Shown here one piece after another: positions 10,239 through 20,000 of a stretch of DNA of 39,250 nucleotides. Origin of the DNA: Antrodiella citrinella (taxonomy: Eukaryota > Basidiomycota > Agaricomycetes > Polyporales > Steccherinaceae); assembly GCA_004802725.1 (NCBI GenBank), contig SGPM01000262.1:1-39250 (forward strand), written 5' to 3'. Below the pieces are notes generated by a model. The model was not told the DNA's origin, ran no database searches, and was given only the letters and a program-made list of their open reading frames with translations. Within the stretch, counting starts at the first letter, position 1. The number at the start of each line of letters is the position of its first letter. The position numbers and the translations under genes were made by a program.

Positions 10239-11336
10239 ATGGTCGGCTTCTTCGACTCGCTTTTCCAGTGGTTCAGTGGGTGAGTCCGCGATGACGCTCC
10301 AACATGTATCATGTATCTCCTGACAGCTATGCGCCAGCCTTTTCTTCTCAAAGACCGCTGAAATCACAATAGTCGGACTACAGGTATGTCTCGGTACAGG
10401 ATTCGGTTGAAAGAATGTCACCAATGTCGTTCAGGCTTCTGGCAAGACCTCGTTTGTGCACGTCATCGGCTCGGGCCAATGGAGTGAAGACGTCGTACCG
10501 ACGGTGGCTTTTCATTTCCGTAAAGTAAGAAAGGGCAATGTAACATTGAAGATATGGGATCTTGCAGGTGAGTCAATTTCTTCTTGGAACGCGTGAAATG
10601 CTGAACGAACGTTGACGGAAGGCCAACCCCGCTACCGGTCAATATGGGAGAGATACTGTAACGGTGTAGATGCAGTAGTGTGAGTCGTGCATACATTGTC
10701 CCGGTACCACTCACACTTACAGCTGTCTTTTCTTCGCCAGGTTTGTTGTGGACTCTTCTGATGTGCGTCTTCCACATTTTCGAGCTCTCTCGAACCGCTA
10801 CCGACTTCTTGATTGTAGAAGGACAAGTTTGAAACGGCGCAATTTGAGCTACATCAACTCCTCAGTCATCCTACACTGAGGGGAGTGCCTCTATTAGTGG
10901 TCAGTGCCTGTGATTGGCTACGTGTTGCGTTCTCATTGCGTTCTCACTCATAACCTCAGTTGGGCAACAAGAATGATATTGAAGGGCATGCACCCGTCAA
11001 TGAACTCATCAAAGCTCTGTCGGTCCACACCATCTTGTCTCTTATCTCTACTCATATTGTTTGTAGGCAACTGGACAAAATACAGAACAGGCCGGTCTCA
11101 GTAAGTTCACCAGTACTCTCACAGCTCTGTGGCGCGTTGCTGACGAGAGATTACCGCTGCAGTGCTACTCTGTGAGTTCTCATACGGTCGCAATATCGTA
11201 TCAACTAACCATTCCGAAAAGTGCTCCATGAAAAGCCAGCACAACTTGTAAGTCTCTTCGATAATGTTATACGTAGCCTCACTGAAGCCAAGACAGGGAT
11301 ATAGTATTGCAGTGGTTAGCAGGTCGAAGTCATTGA
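10239..11336 (+). CDS. ARL8: Arf-like small GTPase ARL8, 182 aa, eleven exons
   Basis: ARL8 acts at lysosomes/vacuoles, where it recruits tethering and motor-adaptor effectors. Eleven exons join in frame: 10239-10279, 10338-10383, 10435-10567, 10622-10679, 10741-10762, 10819-10899, 10960-11018, 11067-11100, 11163-11171, 11222-11247 and 11297-11336. The 182-residue product is close to the usual length of about 186. Motifs: P-loop GLQASGKTS, switch region [32 protein letters not shown] (NKxD) and the CYS of the G5 region. The N-terminus [12 protein letters not shown] is an amphipathic helix without a Gly at position 2, as in ARL8, which is N-acetylated rather than myristoylated. Switch I has Ala where animal ARL8 has Gly (TVAF versus TVGF). 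Exon 9 is only 9 nt. The gene is convergent with RPN13, with 112 bp between stops. Confidence 0.93.
11163..11171 (+). other. 9-nt microexon in ARL8
   Basis: TGCTACTCT lies between acceptor gcag and donor gtgagt and codes Cys-Tyr-Ser. It is needed to give the G5-region block the same length as animal ARL8 proteins (CYSISC there). The flanking introns are 62 and 50 nt. Confidence 0.8.
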
Positions 11337-11448
11337 AACCTGCATACATCGTCGTTTTCCACATGTCGCTTTCCCTTTGCTCTCGCTGTAGCCCCACTTA
11401 CTTGTATACCATATCTTACGGAACCTGTCGGACAACTTGGCTACGCGA

Positions 11449-12518
11449 CTAGTCTGTATCCATGTGCTCGCCTTCACCATCCTGACCTGCTTGCTCTTGG
11501 ACAGCCTTCAGGAAGGCTTCAACGCTCGTCCCGGCTTCTCCCGGCAAACCCAACCCTCGCACCAATCCACCCAACAGGCCGGTCCTGAAAGCCTGGTCCA
11601 GGTTGCGGACCGCAGTGCGGAATTGCGGTGATGCAATGATCTGCTGCAGAACTTCGGGGGATGGTGATGTAGGTAAATCAGGAGGCAAATGGGGGAAGAG
11701 AGGTTTGATAAGTTCGGGATGGGACTTGAACAGCGGCGTGAGGTTGGCAGGAGTCAATATGTCGGATAAGGCAACATCTGCAAAACGGTGTCAGTTTGAC
11801 CTTGAGGCTATTCACATACTGAAAAGGAGTCACCGATATGTCTATCAGTACTGTATTGCGAGCTTTCCGGGAAGACCAACCGCTCCATGAAGTCCTCCAA
11901 ACCATCCCGTTCTACTTGTGTGAGCTGAGACTGCTACGGGCTTGTTCAGTATTGAACGCAAGAATCAGTCAAAGATGCTTACTCGCTACCACCTAGCTGT
12001 GGAGGCCAAATCGGCTCGTCGGAAGGATCGGCAAGGAGCCGGTTCACGTTCAGGACGAACTCTGCGTCCCTTGTTGTGTCGGCATCCTGCATACCATTAG
12101 ATACAGCTTGACGAAGTGTCCTAACGAATTACCTGCAACCAGAACTAGAGATGGTTAGCGTTCAAGAGCGCAAGATGATATGAGAGACATACGAAGTGTC
12201 TCTGATCAGACGACGAGAACTTCAGGACCAGCGTACGTCCCCGAGCGGACTCCTTCACGTAGCTGAATGTCGCATCTGACGGGAACAAGATCAAGTCCTA
12301 TACCCGTTCAAGCTTAGTAAAGCACAGCAGAGAGAGCTTTAAGCATGACACACGTCTTCAATCTCGTTTGTTACTCTGTTCTTCCACTGGAAGTGGAGAA
12401 GGTCATCGTCTCCGCTTTGCAGGATAACGGCTCCTTTCGTTGGGTTTGGGTCGACGAAATTTGTACCTTCGCGACGGAAAGCACGGCCGGCTTTGAATGC
12501 AAGACGAGGCTCAGACAT
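11449..12518 (-). CDS. RPN13: proteasome ubiquitin receptor Rpn13/ADRM1
   Basis: Rpn13 sits on the 19S cap, binds ubiquitin through its Pru domain, and recruits the deubiquitinase Uch37 through its C-terminal DEUBAD domain. The start at 12518 gives MSEPRLAFKAGRAFRREG. Exons 12354-12518, 12193-12297, 12133-12144 (12 nt, coding FWLQ) and about 11983-12086 form the Pru domain: HFQWKNR, LILFPSDATF, RTLVLKF, then FWLQ. The last exon begins near 11780 and carries LTPANLTPLFKSHPEL, FPHLPPDLP and GLLGGLVRGLGLP, typical of the C-terminal domain, ending in HMDTD. I could not join the exon around 11820-11930 to the one before it in a consistent frame. Either a junction is non-standard or a small indel exists. 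The ends themselves are secure. Confidence 0.88.
12133..12144 (-). other. 12-nt microexon in RPN13
   Basis: Read on the minus strand, a tctag acceptor is followed by twelve bases coding Phe-Trp-Leu-Gln, then donor gtaatt. The residues match the conserved FFWMQ strand of the Pru domain, so the exon is needed for the fold. Confidence 0.75.
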
Positions 12519-12599
12519 GGTGATTGATACGTGAACGTAACTGGAGACGGAAATATGGAGCTGAGGACGCGGAAAGAGAGTCAGACACGCGAAGTGCGA

Positions 12600-12624
12600 A
12601 CGCGTACGCGTAAGTCTCACGTGA
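12600..12624. promoter_or_regulatory. tandem ACGCGT boxes and TCACGTGA E-box
   Basis: Two head-to-tail ACGCGT hexamers (12600-12611) are followed by the palindrome TCACGTGA (12617-12624), 80-105 bp upstream of the RPN13 start. ACGCGT is the core of MluI cell-cycle boxes bound by MBF in fungi, and CACGTG is a bHLH site. Function here is inferred only from the motifs. Confidence 0.4.
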
Positions 12625-13100
12625 TGTATTCTCGCGTGGTCAATGGGCGCTTGAGAACAATGACAGTCTCTTTGTCCTGCCTGTCCATCGTTTTTCATCC
12701 TCTCCTCGACCCTAGAGTCTCCCCGCCCTTGCTTCCACGACGACTACAACGACACATATAGGAATGGACATCTAGGGAATGCTCAGGGGACGAATAGAAC
12801 GAAGTATGACCCATCGTTGTATATTTGTTACCAGACTACAAGGAGGGGACGACGGTCACTCTCTGCGTAGAACAATGGACTTTGCTCGTGCATTGTCCCG
12901 ATGCCTGGGAGACTGTAACGCTTGGTTTCTACGCACCGCCAGACAATAGCATCCAACAAAATATCTCGTTTGGGCCACAGTTCCGACCTTGCAACTCTTG
13001 TTTGGCGACCTGTTACCCGATGTTTGCACACCATGGCCTTGGAGAACTGGAAACTATTGTCCCTCAAGTCTTGGCCATAGGCCGCATTTCTGTCGGAAAA

Positions 13101-13109
13101 TATACATAA
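13101..13109 (+). promoter_or_regulatory. TATA-like box
   Basis: TATACATAA lies about 190 bp before the predicted 5' UTR intron of the Ser/Pro-rich gene and just upstream of a long pyrimidine-rich stretch, a usual fungal arrangement. Confidence 0.35.
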
Positions 13110-13290
13110 GGACTGTCCCGGTCTGCTCACTGCCCCTCATCATCAGCTAGCCTGTTGTTCTCCCTCCGCTCTTCTGCACCGCTCTCCTGCTCTCCAGCGC
13201 ATATCATCTGTAGCCCTATTACGACCTTTCGTCCATCTCATCTTTTCACGACTTCTCATTCGCTTCTTGCCTAGCTTTGAATACTTTTTG

Positions 13291-13343
13291 GTAAGTTCAT
13301 ACTCCTCTTCTACTAGTCTCATATTCTAAATGTCTTGTTACAG
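13291..13343 (+). other. 5' UTR intron
   Basis: A 53-nt interval from gtaagt to ttacag lies directly upstream of the start codon at 13363. It removes an in-frame ATG at 13330, which is why 13363 is preferred as the start. Confidence 0.55.
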
Positions 13344-13362
13344 TTTGCTTTCGTTCTGCGAC

Positions 13363-14922
13363 ATGTCTGTTGCTCAAGTTCAACTTGCCTCTTCTGCCGG
13401 TCCTAAGAAGGCACCCTTGTACCCTTTCCTCTCTCAACCTCCTCCTCAAAAGAGGCGGCCGACTCAGCCCCTACCTTCACCCCCATCTAATGCGAAACCT
13501 ACTCCTCAACTTCCGGCGACACCATCCTCATCTCCCATGTTGGTCAGACGTCGTTCTGCCACCACATCAGCTATCACAGCTTGGGTTGCGAACATTCACC
13601 CCGGTTCTCCTGCTCCTTACTCCCCGCGTCGCAGTCCCTCTGCTTTCTCCCGTCGCCCTTCTCTTACGCGCTCCATTCATCGTCGCTCTTCCATCACATC
13701 CGTCCGCGTCTCCTCAGCCTCTTTTCTGAATATTCAGGACACACCCACCACAGCTAGCAGAGTGGCCATTACGCCCTCCATGAAGGACTTTTCTCCTTCC
13801 GATTTCACGTCGATGGGATACACTTCGGTGTTCGTCAATCTCCCCCATACCCCGCAGCTTCCTAAGGAACCTAAGCGGGGTCTCAAGCATTTCCGCTCTC
13901 TCACGTCGTTGAAGCCCACTCGTCGTACTCGCACCGAGCCTATCCCTCCAGTACCCTCCTCCCCCTTGCACAAAAAGTCTTCTGCCTCACTCGATCCCGT
14001 TGCTGTCGCCAAGAGCAAAAAGTCCAAGTACTCCAAGTACCATCCTGCTCCCCTCAACAACGATCTTGCCTTAGCTCAGCTCTTGGAGGGAGGGAAGATC
14101 GATGATCATGTTTCGCGCTTCACGAAGGCAGATGCGAAGGCGGCAGGTGCTGTAAAGGTGAACGGGCAGCTTGTTGGTGTTGGAAGCGTGTGGAGAGATG
14201 GAGAAGGAGGTATATGGCGAGATAAGGATGAGGAGCTCGAGTACGCACATCTCCTTTCAGGACGCGGCTCGTGCTTCTCCGATGGTCATTGGATTCAGTT
14301 CGGATCTGACGGCAGTGCCGTCTCTCCCTTGGACGGCATGCGCCGAGGGTCTCTTTCCACTGAGGACTCGGACCTCAGTCCTCGTTATGCCATGAAGACT
14401 GAGACGGACACGCCAGACGACTTGGTCGCCTTCGGTGGTGCTCTCGCTCACACTGTCCGCGTCAAGCCTGGGATGTCTGTCCTTGCGATACCCTCCCGCA
14501 GCCGTCGCACTGCGAAGCATCTCCGCAAGCCGGAGTTCCTCCTCGACATCTTCCCTGTCCCCCACACTCCTACTCGTGCTCCCAAGTCTCCTGCTTCGCC
14601 GCGATTTGCTGCTGGGTCAACTGTCGCTATGCCGCCGAAGGGCAAGGCTAGGAGAAGGCCGGCTCCTTTGAAGCTCACTCCTCCCAGCCCTGCTTTCAAG
14701 TGCCCTACGAACCCTTCCGATTTCGAGATCGCCCGTAGGGGCTTCTTGGATGACTCTTTTGCACCGACCCCGATTGCCAAGAGTCCTCGTCACGTTGTTC
14801 CTGCTCGTTCTCACACCGCTCCGGTGAACGTTTCCGTTGTTACGAAACCATCTACTCTCCACTTGAATGTAAAGGGCATTTTGAAGGCTATGGGCGGAAG
14901 GAAAGCCACAGTAGCTTTGTAG
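13363..14922 (+). CDS. Ser/Pro/Arg-rich protein of unknown function, 519 aa
   Basis: I do not recognise this protein. It is one uninterrupted coding exon of 519 residues, unusual beside its intron-rich neighbours. The N-terminal 150 residues are basic and rich in Ser and Pro. Four RRxS sites (Ser 65, 100, 110 and 330) match the protein kinase A consensus, and many SP/TP pairs could be proline-directed kinase sites. A folded-looking central part (residues about 235-320) contains the doubled motif VWRDGEGGIWRDKDEE followed by LEYAHLLSGRG. A second ordered stretch near residues 360-400 reads DDLVAFGGALAHTVRVKPGM. The rest is low-complexity with proline-rich segments. No signal peptide or membrane segment is seen. 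It is probably a fungus-specific regulatory or scaffold protein; that is inference. Confidence 0.75.
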   Translation: MSVAQVQLASSAGPKKAPLYPFLSQPPPQKRRPTQPLPSPPSNAKPTPQLPATPSSSPMLVRRRSATTSAITAWVANIHPGSPAPYSPRRSPSAFSRRPSLTRSIHRRSSITSVRVSSASFLNIQDTPTTASRVAITPSMKDFSPSDFTSMGYTSVFVNLPHTPQLPKEPKRGLKHFRSLTSLKPTRRTRTEPIPPVPSSPLHKKSSASLDPVAVAKSKKSKYSKYHPAPLNNDLALAQLLEGGKIDDHVSRFTKADAKAAGAVKVNGQLVGVGSVWRDGEGGIWRDKDEELEYAHLLSGRGSCFSDGHWIQFGSDGSAVSPLDGMRRGSLSTEDSDLSPRYAMKTETDTPDDLVAFGGALAHTVRVKPGMSVLAIPSRSRRTAKHLRKPEFLLDIFPVPHTPTRAPKSPASPRFAAGSTVAMPPKGKARRRPAPLKLTPPSPAFKCPTNPSDFEIARRGFLDDSFAPTPIAKSPRHVVPARSHTAPVNVSVVTKPSTLHLNVKGILKAMGGRKATVAL

Positions 14923-15186
14923 AATACTTGTACGGATCCTTATAATTGATGTAGCATCTTGTATCCTTACTTTGTGGCTTGAATCGAACGTTGAACGTTA
15001 AACGTGAGCCTCACAGTCTGATCTAGATGTGAAAACGAGCGCTCTGCAGTGGTTCTTGGTCTCTTTTGCTTACTACTAGTACCACTGTGACATTGACGGG
15101 CTATCTATTGGAAAAATTAGGTCGGATCTCTCAAACTTCAGCTTTCGTGGATTGAATCAACCTAACACTTGTTCAGATCGCATGCC

Positions 15187-16362
15187 ATGACCGTCGATCT
15201 GCCTCAAGAACTGGTGGAGGCTGTGTTGCAACCTCTTTACCACAATGTGCACAGCATCCCAGACTACAAAACTCTCTCAGTGTGCAGTATGATCTGCAAG
15301 AGCTGGAGTGGAGCGGCGCAGAAGCTGTTATTCTACAGTATTCGATTGAAAGCATCCAGAGCCGTTGCTCTCGTCTCTTCACCGTTGGAGCATACTCGCT
15401 TGCTGGTGTCCTCCATCCGATGCTTAGACTTGGACATCACGTCTGACGATCGCAACGCGGAAGAGGACCTTATCGCTGTTATCACGCATTGCACAGGTCT
15501 CTATGAACTGACTTTGCGGATCGGCAAGTTGCACGAGTTCGATCCTGCGACGGCGGACAGCCTGGCTAGTCTTGCCAGTAGGCCAGATGCGAGACCTCTC
15601 CGAGCCATTATGCTCTTTTCATTCGGCACCCAATCTCCCATTGTCTATCAACTACTCAAAGTATGGCGCACCGTTCAATTCGTCCGCCTGGGACAAGAAC
15701 TTGCAGCCCCGCCTCCTCGCACCTGGACGCCCACCTTCCATCTGTACGAATTGACACTGCTGCGCGTCCCCACCCGGAACGTGAAGGCTATCGAATGGAT
15801 GTTATCCGCATCTGTTGGCCACCTTCGTATCCTCCATCTCAGAGACGAGCCAGGCGTGGAGTACGACGATATCTTCCGTACGCACGGCCCTCACCTAGAG
15901 TCCTTGCGGTTGTACAACCACAACAGACGCACAAGCACGTTGCTTGGGATGTGTCCCAACCTCAAAGAGCTCGTCATCACGCTCCTCTCCAGCTTCTTTC
16001 CTCTCACAGGCATACCCGACAGCTTGGAGCATCTGAGCTTCCGCAACTACGATTGGGCGGCAAACGAGTCGCTGTACCCCATCATCAACGCCATCGACCA
16101 CTTGGATAAGTTGCGGATCGTGACTTGTGATGCAAATGGCACCAAGCACCGGGATTGGAGTACGCTCTCCAAGAAGTGTTTGGAAAGGGGTGTTCAACTT
16201 CGAGCAGATGCTCCACCGATCTATGTTGTGAGTGAATCGTGATTTCCGTATTCATGACGGTCGTTGATACTGATATGCAACTAGCTTGAAGATCCTGTTC
16301 CGGTGAAGCAGTACCCTCGACTCAAATCTGTGGACAACTTCGCAGTCATGAATAATGCATGA
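15187..16362 (+). CDS. F-box-like protein, 372 aa
   Basis: Exons 15187-16227 and 16285-16362 join in phase 0 to give 372 residues ending in VDNFAVMNNA. The start ATGACCGTC is preferred over an out-of-frame ATG five bases earlier. Residues 3-50 look like a degenerate F-box: LPQELVEAVLQPLY, then LSVCSMICKSWSGAAQKLLFYSI. F-box proteins link substrates to SCF ubiquitin ligases through Skp1. The rest has leucine-rich-repeat-like strands (LRILHLRDE, LESLRLYNH, LKELVIT, LEHLSFRN), as in the large F-box/LRR families of Agaricomycetes. The substrate is unknown. Confidence 0.75.
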
Positions 16363-16452
16363 CAACGAGGATAACTGAGAGAGTGTAGATACTCAGGTGT
16401 ACGAAGGGTTGGGGGGAGATCGGACACAGCTTTAAGCACGCACATGGGGGAT

Positions 16453-16820
16453 TCAACGGCGTTTAGCCATTTGTAATGTGAGGTTATCAATATACATCTG
16501 TAGAGTCTCGTTTCCGGAAATCAACTTGTCAACGTCTCCCTGTACTTCCTTCACCCGTGCAAGTAGGGCTGTGTGGTATGTCAGTGTCTTGTCCGTCATG
16601 CTAGACGTTGGGACTTACCTCGAAGATCTTCCTGTTGAGCCGTAATTTCTCTGAGAAAGAAAATAAGTTCAAGATGGTCGAGTTAGAAATGTAGCACGCA
16701 CTTGACAACCTTCTCCTTTTTGATTGCTGAAGTCACCACGTCCTCCTCTTCAAGTTGCACGGGTGCGCCCCAGCCAGGGGAATCGGACTCATCAAATCCG
16801 GACCCGAACGACAATGACAT
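16453..16820 (-). CDS. SLO1: short coiled-coil protein of the SLO1/SCOC type, 88 aa
   Basis: Three exons (16702-16820, 16619-16650, 16453-16568; minus strand) join in frame to 88 residues. The N-terminus is acidic and glycine-rich with GFDESDSPGWGAPV. Residues about 35-82 are a continuous heptad-like helix ending in NETLQMYIDNLTLQM, which resembles the C-terminal coiled coil of animal SCOC and yeast Slo1 (LGQYIENLM-like). SCOC binds the Golgi GTPase ARL1 and Slo1 binds Arl3, so a role as a small GTPase partner in Golgi or autophagy trafficking is likely by family. It starts 254 bp from the RAD50 start in the opposite direction. Confidence 0.7.
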
Positions 16821-16986
16821 TGGCGACTGGTAAAATCCTATCATTGAGATTATTGAATAACGAACAGGGTAAGAAATAGTGGAAAAGTACCTACACCAAT
16901 GCTTCAATGGAGAGATTGCATGCCAAGAAAGCCTGCCGGCGGCAATACGTACTTGATTGTAGTGACTGCGTGATGCTACTGCAGTG

Positions 16987-16997
16987 ACGCGACGCGA
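16987..16997. promoter_or_regulatory. overlapping ACGCGA pair (MCB-like) in the RAD50/SLO1 divergent promoter
   Basis: Two ACGCGA hexamers overlap by one base, about 78-88 bp upstream of the RAD50 start. ACGCG is the core of cell-cycle boxes that drive S-phase and repair genes in fungi. The link to RAD50 is inferred from position and motif. Confidence 0.4.
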
Positions 16998-17074
16998 CCG
17001 TCACCAAGTCACACCGCGTTCAGGGCGCCAAGTCACGTTCCTTCTCTCGACCGTGTACAATCGACATCGCCACC

Positions 17075-20000
17075 ATGGCCTGTCTCAACAAACTAGCTAT
17101 CAGAGGAATTCGTTCCTTTGACGACAAGCAGGTTTCTGTTATCGAGTTCTTTACGCCCGTCACTGTCATCGTTGGCCACAATGGTAGCGGCAAAACCACC
17201 ATCATCGAGTGCTTGAAGTACGCCACAACCGGAGACCAGCCCCCCAATACTCGCGGTGGCGCCTTCATTCATGATCCAAAGATTGCAAACGAGAAGGAGG
17301 TCAAGGCTCAAGTGAAGCTACGCTTCACTGCCGGCAATGGTCAGCGCATGCTCGCTGTGCGCAACTTGTCTGTCACCATGAAGAAGACAGGCGCTATGAC
17401 TATGAAGACTCTTGAGAGTATATTGGCACTGGCAGATGTTAATGCTGAGAAGATCGGAAGGGTACGTCCTGGTCATCATTTGTGCGTGCAGGGCTGCTGA
17501 TCCGTATCCTCTAGCGAGCTGCTATCTCCACCAAATGCGCAGAATTGGACGTGGAGATTCCTAACCTCTTAGGTGTCTCTAAAGCAGTCCTGGAGAATGT
17601 TATTTTCTGTCATCAAGAAGATTCGTATTGGCCTTTGTCAGAACCGGCTACTTTAAAGAGAAAGTTCGACGATATCTTTGAAGCGTCAAAGTGGGACCTA
17701 TTCAGCTCTAATATGGCCGTCATTCATTGACTGTCTGATAGGTACACCAAAGCACTTGACTCTATCAAGGCTCTTCGCAAGGATCGCACCGCTGACTTCA
17801 AAGCAGAGAAGGAACGGCTGGAGTCTTTGGCTCGCGAGAAAGCTCACGCTGACAAGCTGAAGAGTCGCGTAACGGATCTGCAGAGTGAGATTTCTGCCAA
17901 GGAGCTGGAGTACGAGGAGACGAAAGAAGAGTACGAGCGACTCGTCGCCACCAATCAGAAGTTTTACGATTCAGCCACCAAGTTCCGTGAGACCTATACC
18001 AAGGTAGAAACGCTTGAAGTCACCAAGAAGCGGTACGAGTATGACCTGGGGGAAGCCAAAGAGAATCTCAAAGAGCTCCCGGGTGCGTCTGATTGTTATG
18101 GCCATCGTTGAGCTATGTTGACGCACTCTCATTTACAGGGACAGACGATGATTTGAGGTCCCGCTTGAGGAACTTTGACGATCACATCTCGGAACAGAAG
18201 CGAAAGAAGGTCTGGGAAGAGACCAAGCTGCAGGACTTCGAAGAAGAACTCACAAACGCACGGAGAGATCATGTCAACGAAATGAGCGAGCAAGGCCGAC
18301 TACAAGCGCAGCTGAAGGTAACAATAGTTCCGTCCGTCAGCGGCTTGCGTTGCTGAGATGTCCGGTTTATAGCTTCAAGACCAGCTGCTTGCTGACAGAG
18401 AGGAGTTGATTCGGGAAATCGCGGCCAAGCATCAGATGAAAGGATACGATCACACGCACTTGAGCAGAGATGAAATCTTGGAGTTCATTAGCAAGTTATC
18501 TGACCTTCAGAGGAGTCAAAACCGAGAGACGGAGAAGCTGCAGGTATGTTGGCGGATAGCTACTGTTTTTCATCTTGATCAAACTATCTCGTCAGAATGA
18601 GGGGAAGCGAGTCAACGACGAATATAACTCGAAGCTAAGAGAACTCACGAACACATTGGAGAAGCACAGGCAGACCAGAGACGCTATCCGACAGAATGCT
18701 GTACGTTTTTGATTCTTGACATCGTTGCCTGCAGTTTTTGACACAACGTAGGCAGCATTACAGAGAAGGATTTCTCAGGAAGAAGCGACAGTAGATGAAC
18801 TAGCAAATGTCCCTAACTTGTTTAGCAAACTGCAGGACGACATGGTGGCGAAGGAACAGCGTATTGGACGGTCCAAAGCGTACATCGTGGAGCAGAAATA
18901 TGATGATGCTGTGACCGAGAAGACGACAAAAATCAGGCTTTTAGAGATTCGGAAGGGCGATCTCACTGACGAGTTGCGTCTCATCCACCAGCAAGCCGGC
19001 TCGAGGGCGAAATTGGACGTCAATCAAACGACATTGAAGGCCAAAAACAGTCGTATTGAGACGGAGTAAGTTCGCGCTACCCAAGAAAACCCTATTCTAC
19101 TCATGCGGCTCCTTTCAGTTTGGAGAGCAGCAGGGCCAAGTTCCTCGAGTTGCTGGGCGTAGAAGTAGATCCTGATACCATGGAGAGAGACTTGGACAAA
19201 GCCATTCGGTCAGCTTCTTCTTGCCGTGGTTGATTGCTCTGACGCCATTCTCCCACAGGGAAAGGGAGCGCGATGTTGATGAGCTTGAATCGGAAGCAAA
19301 TACTCTGAATCAGGATCTGAGATCGGCAGAGGCCTCGGTTTCGTCTCTGGGTAAAGATATTCAGGCAAAGCAGGCTTTGGCCAAGAGTGAGTCTGATCAT
19401 ATGCAAATACATTCGTCATACTGAAGTATGAATTCCAGAGCTCAAGAGGCAAATTGACACGGGCCTTGAGGAATACCCCGAGCCTGAAGAAACTAATGTC
19501 GAACTCAACTTGGAGTATGCAATGAAGGACGCAGCCAAAGAGCTTGCAGAAGCTCAAAAGTATGTTTAGTTTAGCTTAACATTTAATGGTCCTTTCTCTG
19601 AAGATTTGCATAGGGTTATAGCTGGAGTAACCGCATCCAAGGCGTTTTGGGAGTCGCTGCTTGCGGAAGGCAAAGAGAAGAGCTGTTGCCCTTTGTGTCA
19701 GCAACAAATGAATGCTAAGGTGATGAAGGCGTATGAAGTGGAGGTAAGAATACCACGAGTTGTTTACGTTACTTTTCCAGCAATTGACGCAAAACCGCAG
19801 GTGCAACGAAGGAAGGTGGCCGAGGAGAAACGTGATTCAGGGGGAGACATTGGAGACTGGCAATACTGGGTCAATACTACCCAGAAGCTAGTCAAGGTTG
19901 ATGAGGAAAGCAAGGATCTGCTGACCAACATCATCCCCAAGTTGGAGAAGGACCTAGAGGATGCCCGTACACGATCTTCAGAGTTAGTTACAGTGGCGAA

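Larger units (their letters stand above)
12519..13362. other. divergent promoter region RPN13 / Ser-Pro-rich gene
   Basis: No gene is supported in this 844-bp stretch. It contains two tandem ACGCGT boxes, an E-box, a TATA-like box (13101-13109), a long pyrimidine-rich tract (about 13145-13260) typical of fungal promoters, and a 5' UTR intron (13291-13343). Confidence 0.55.
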
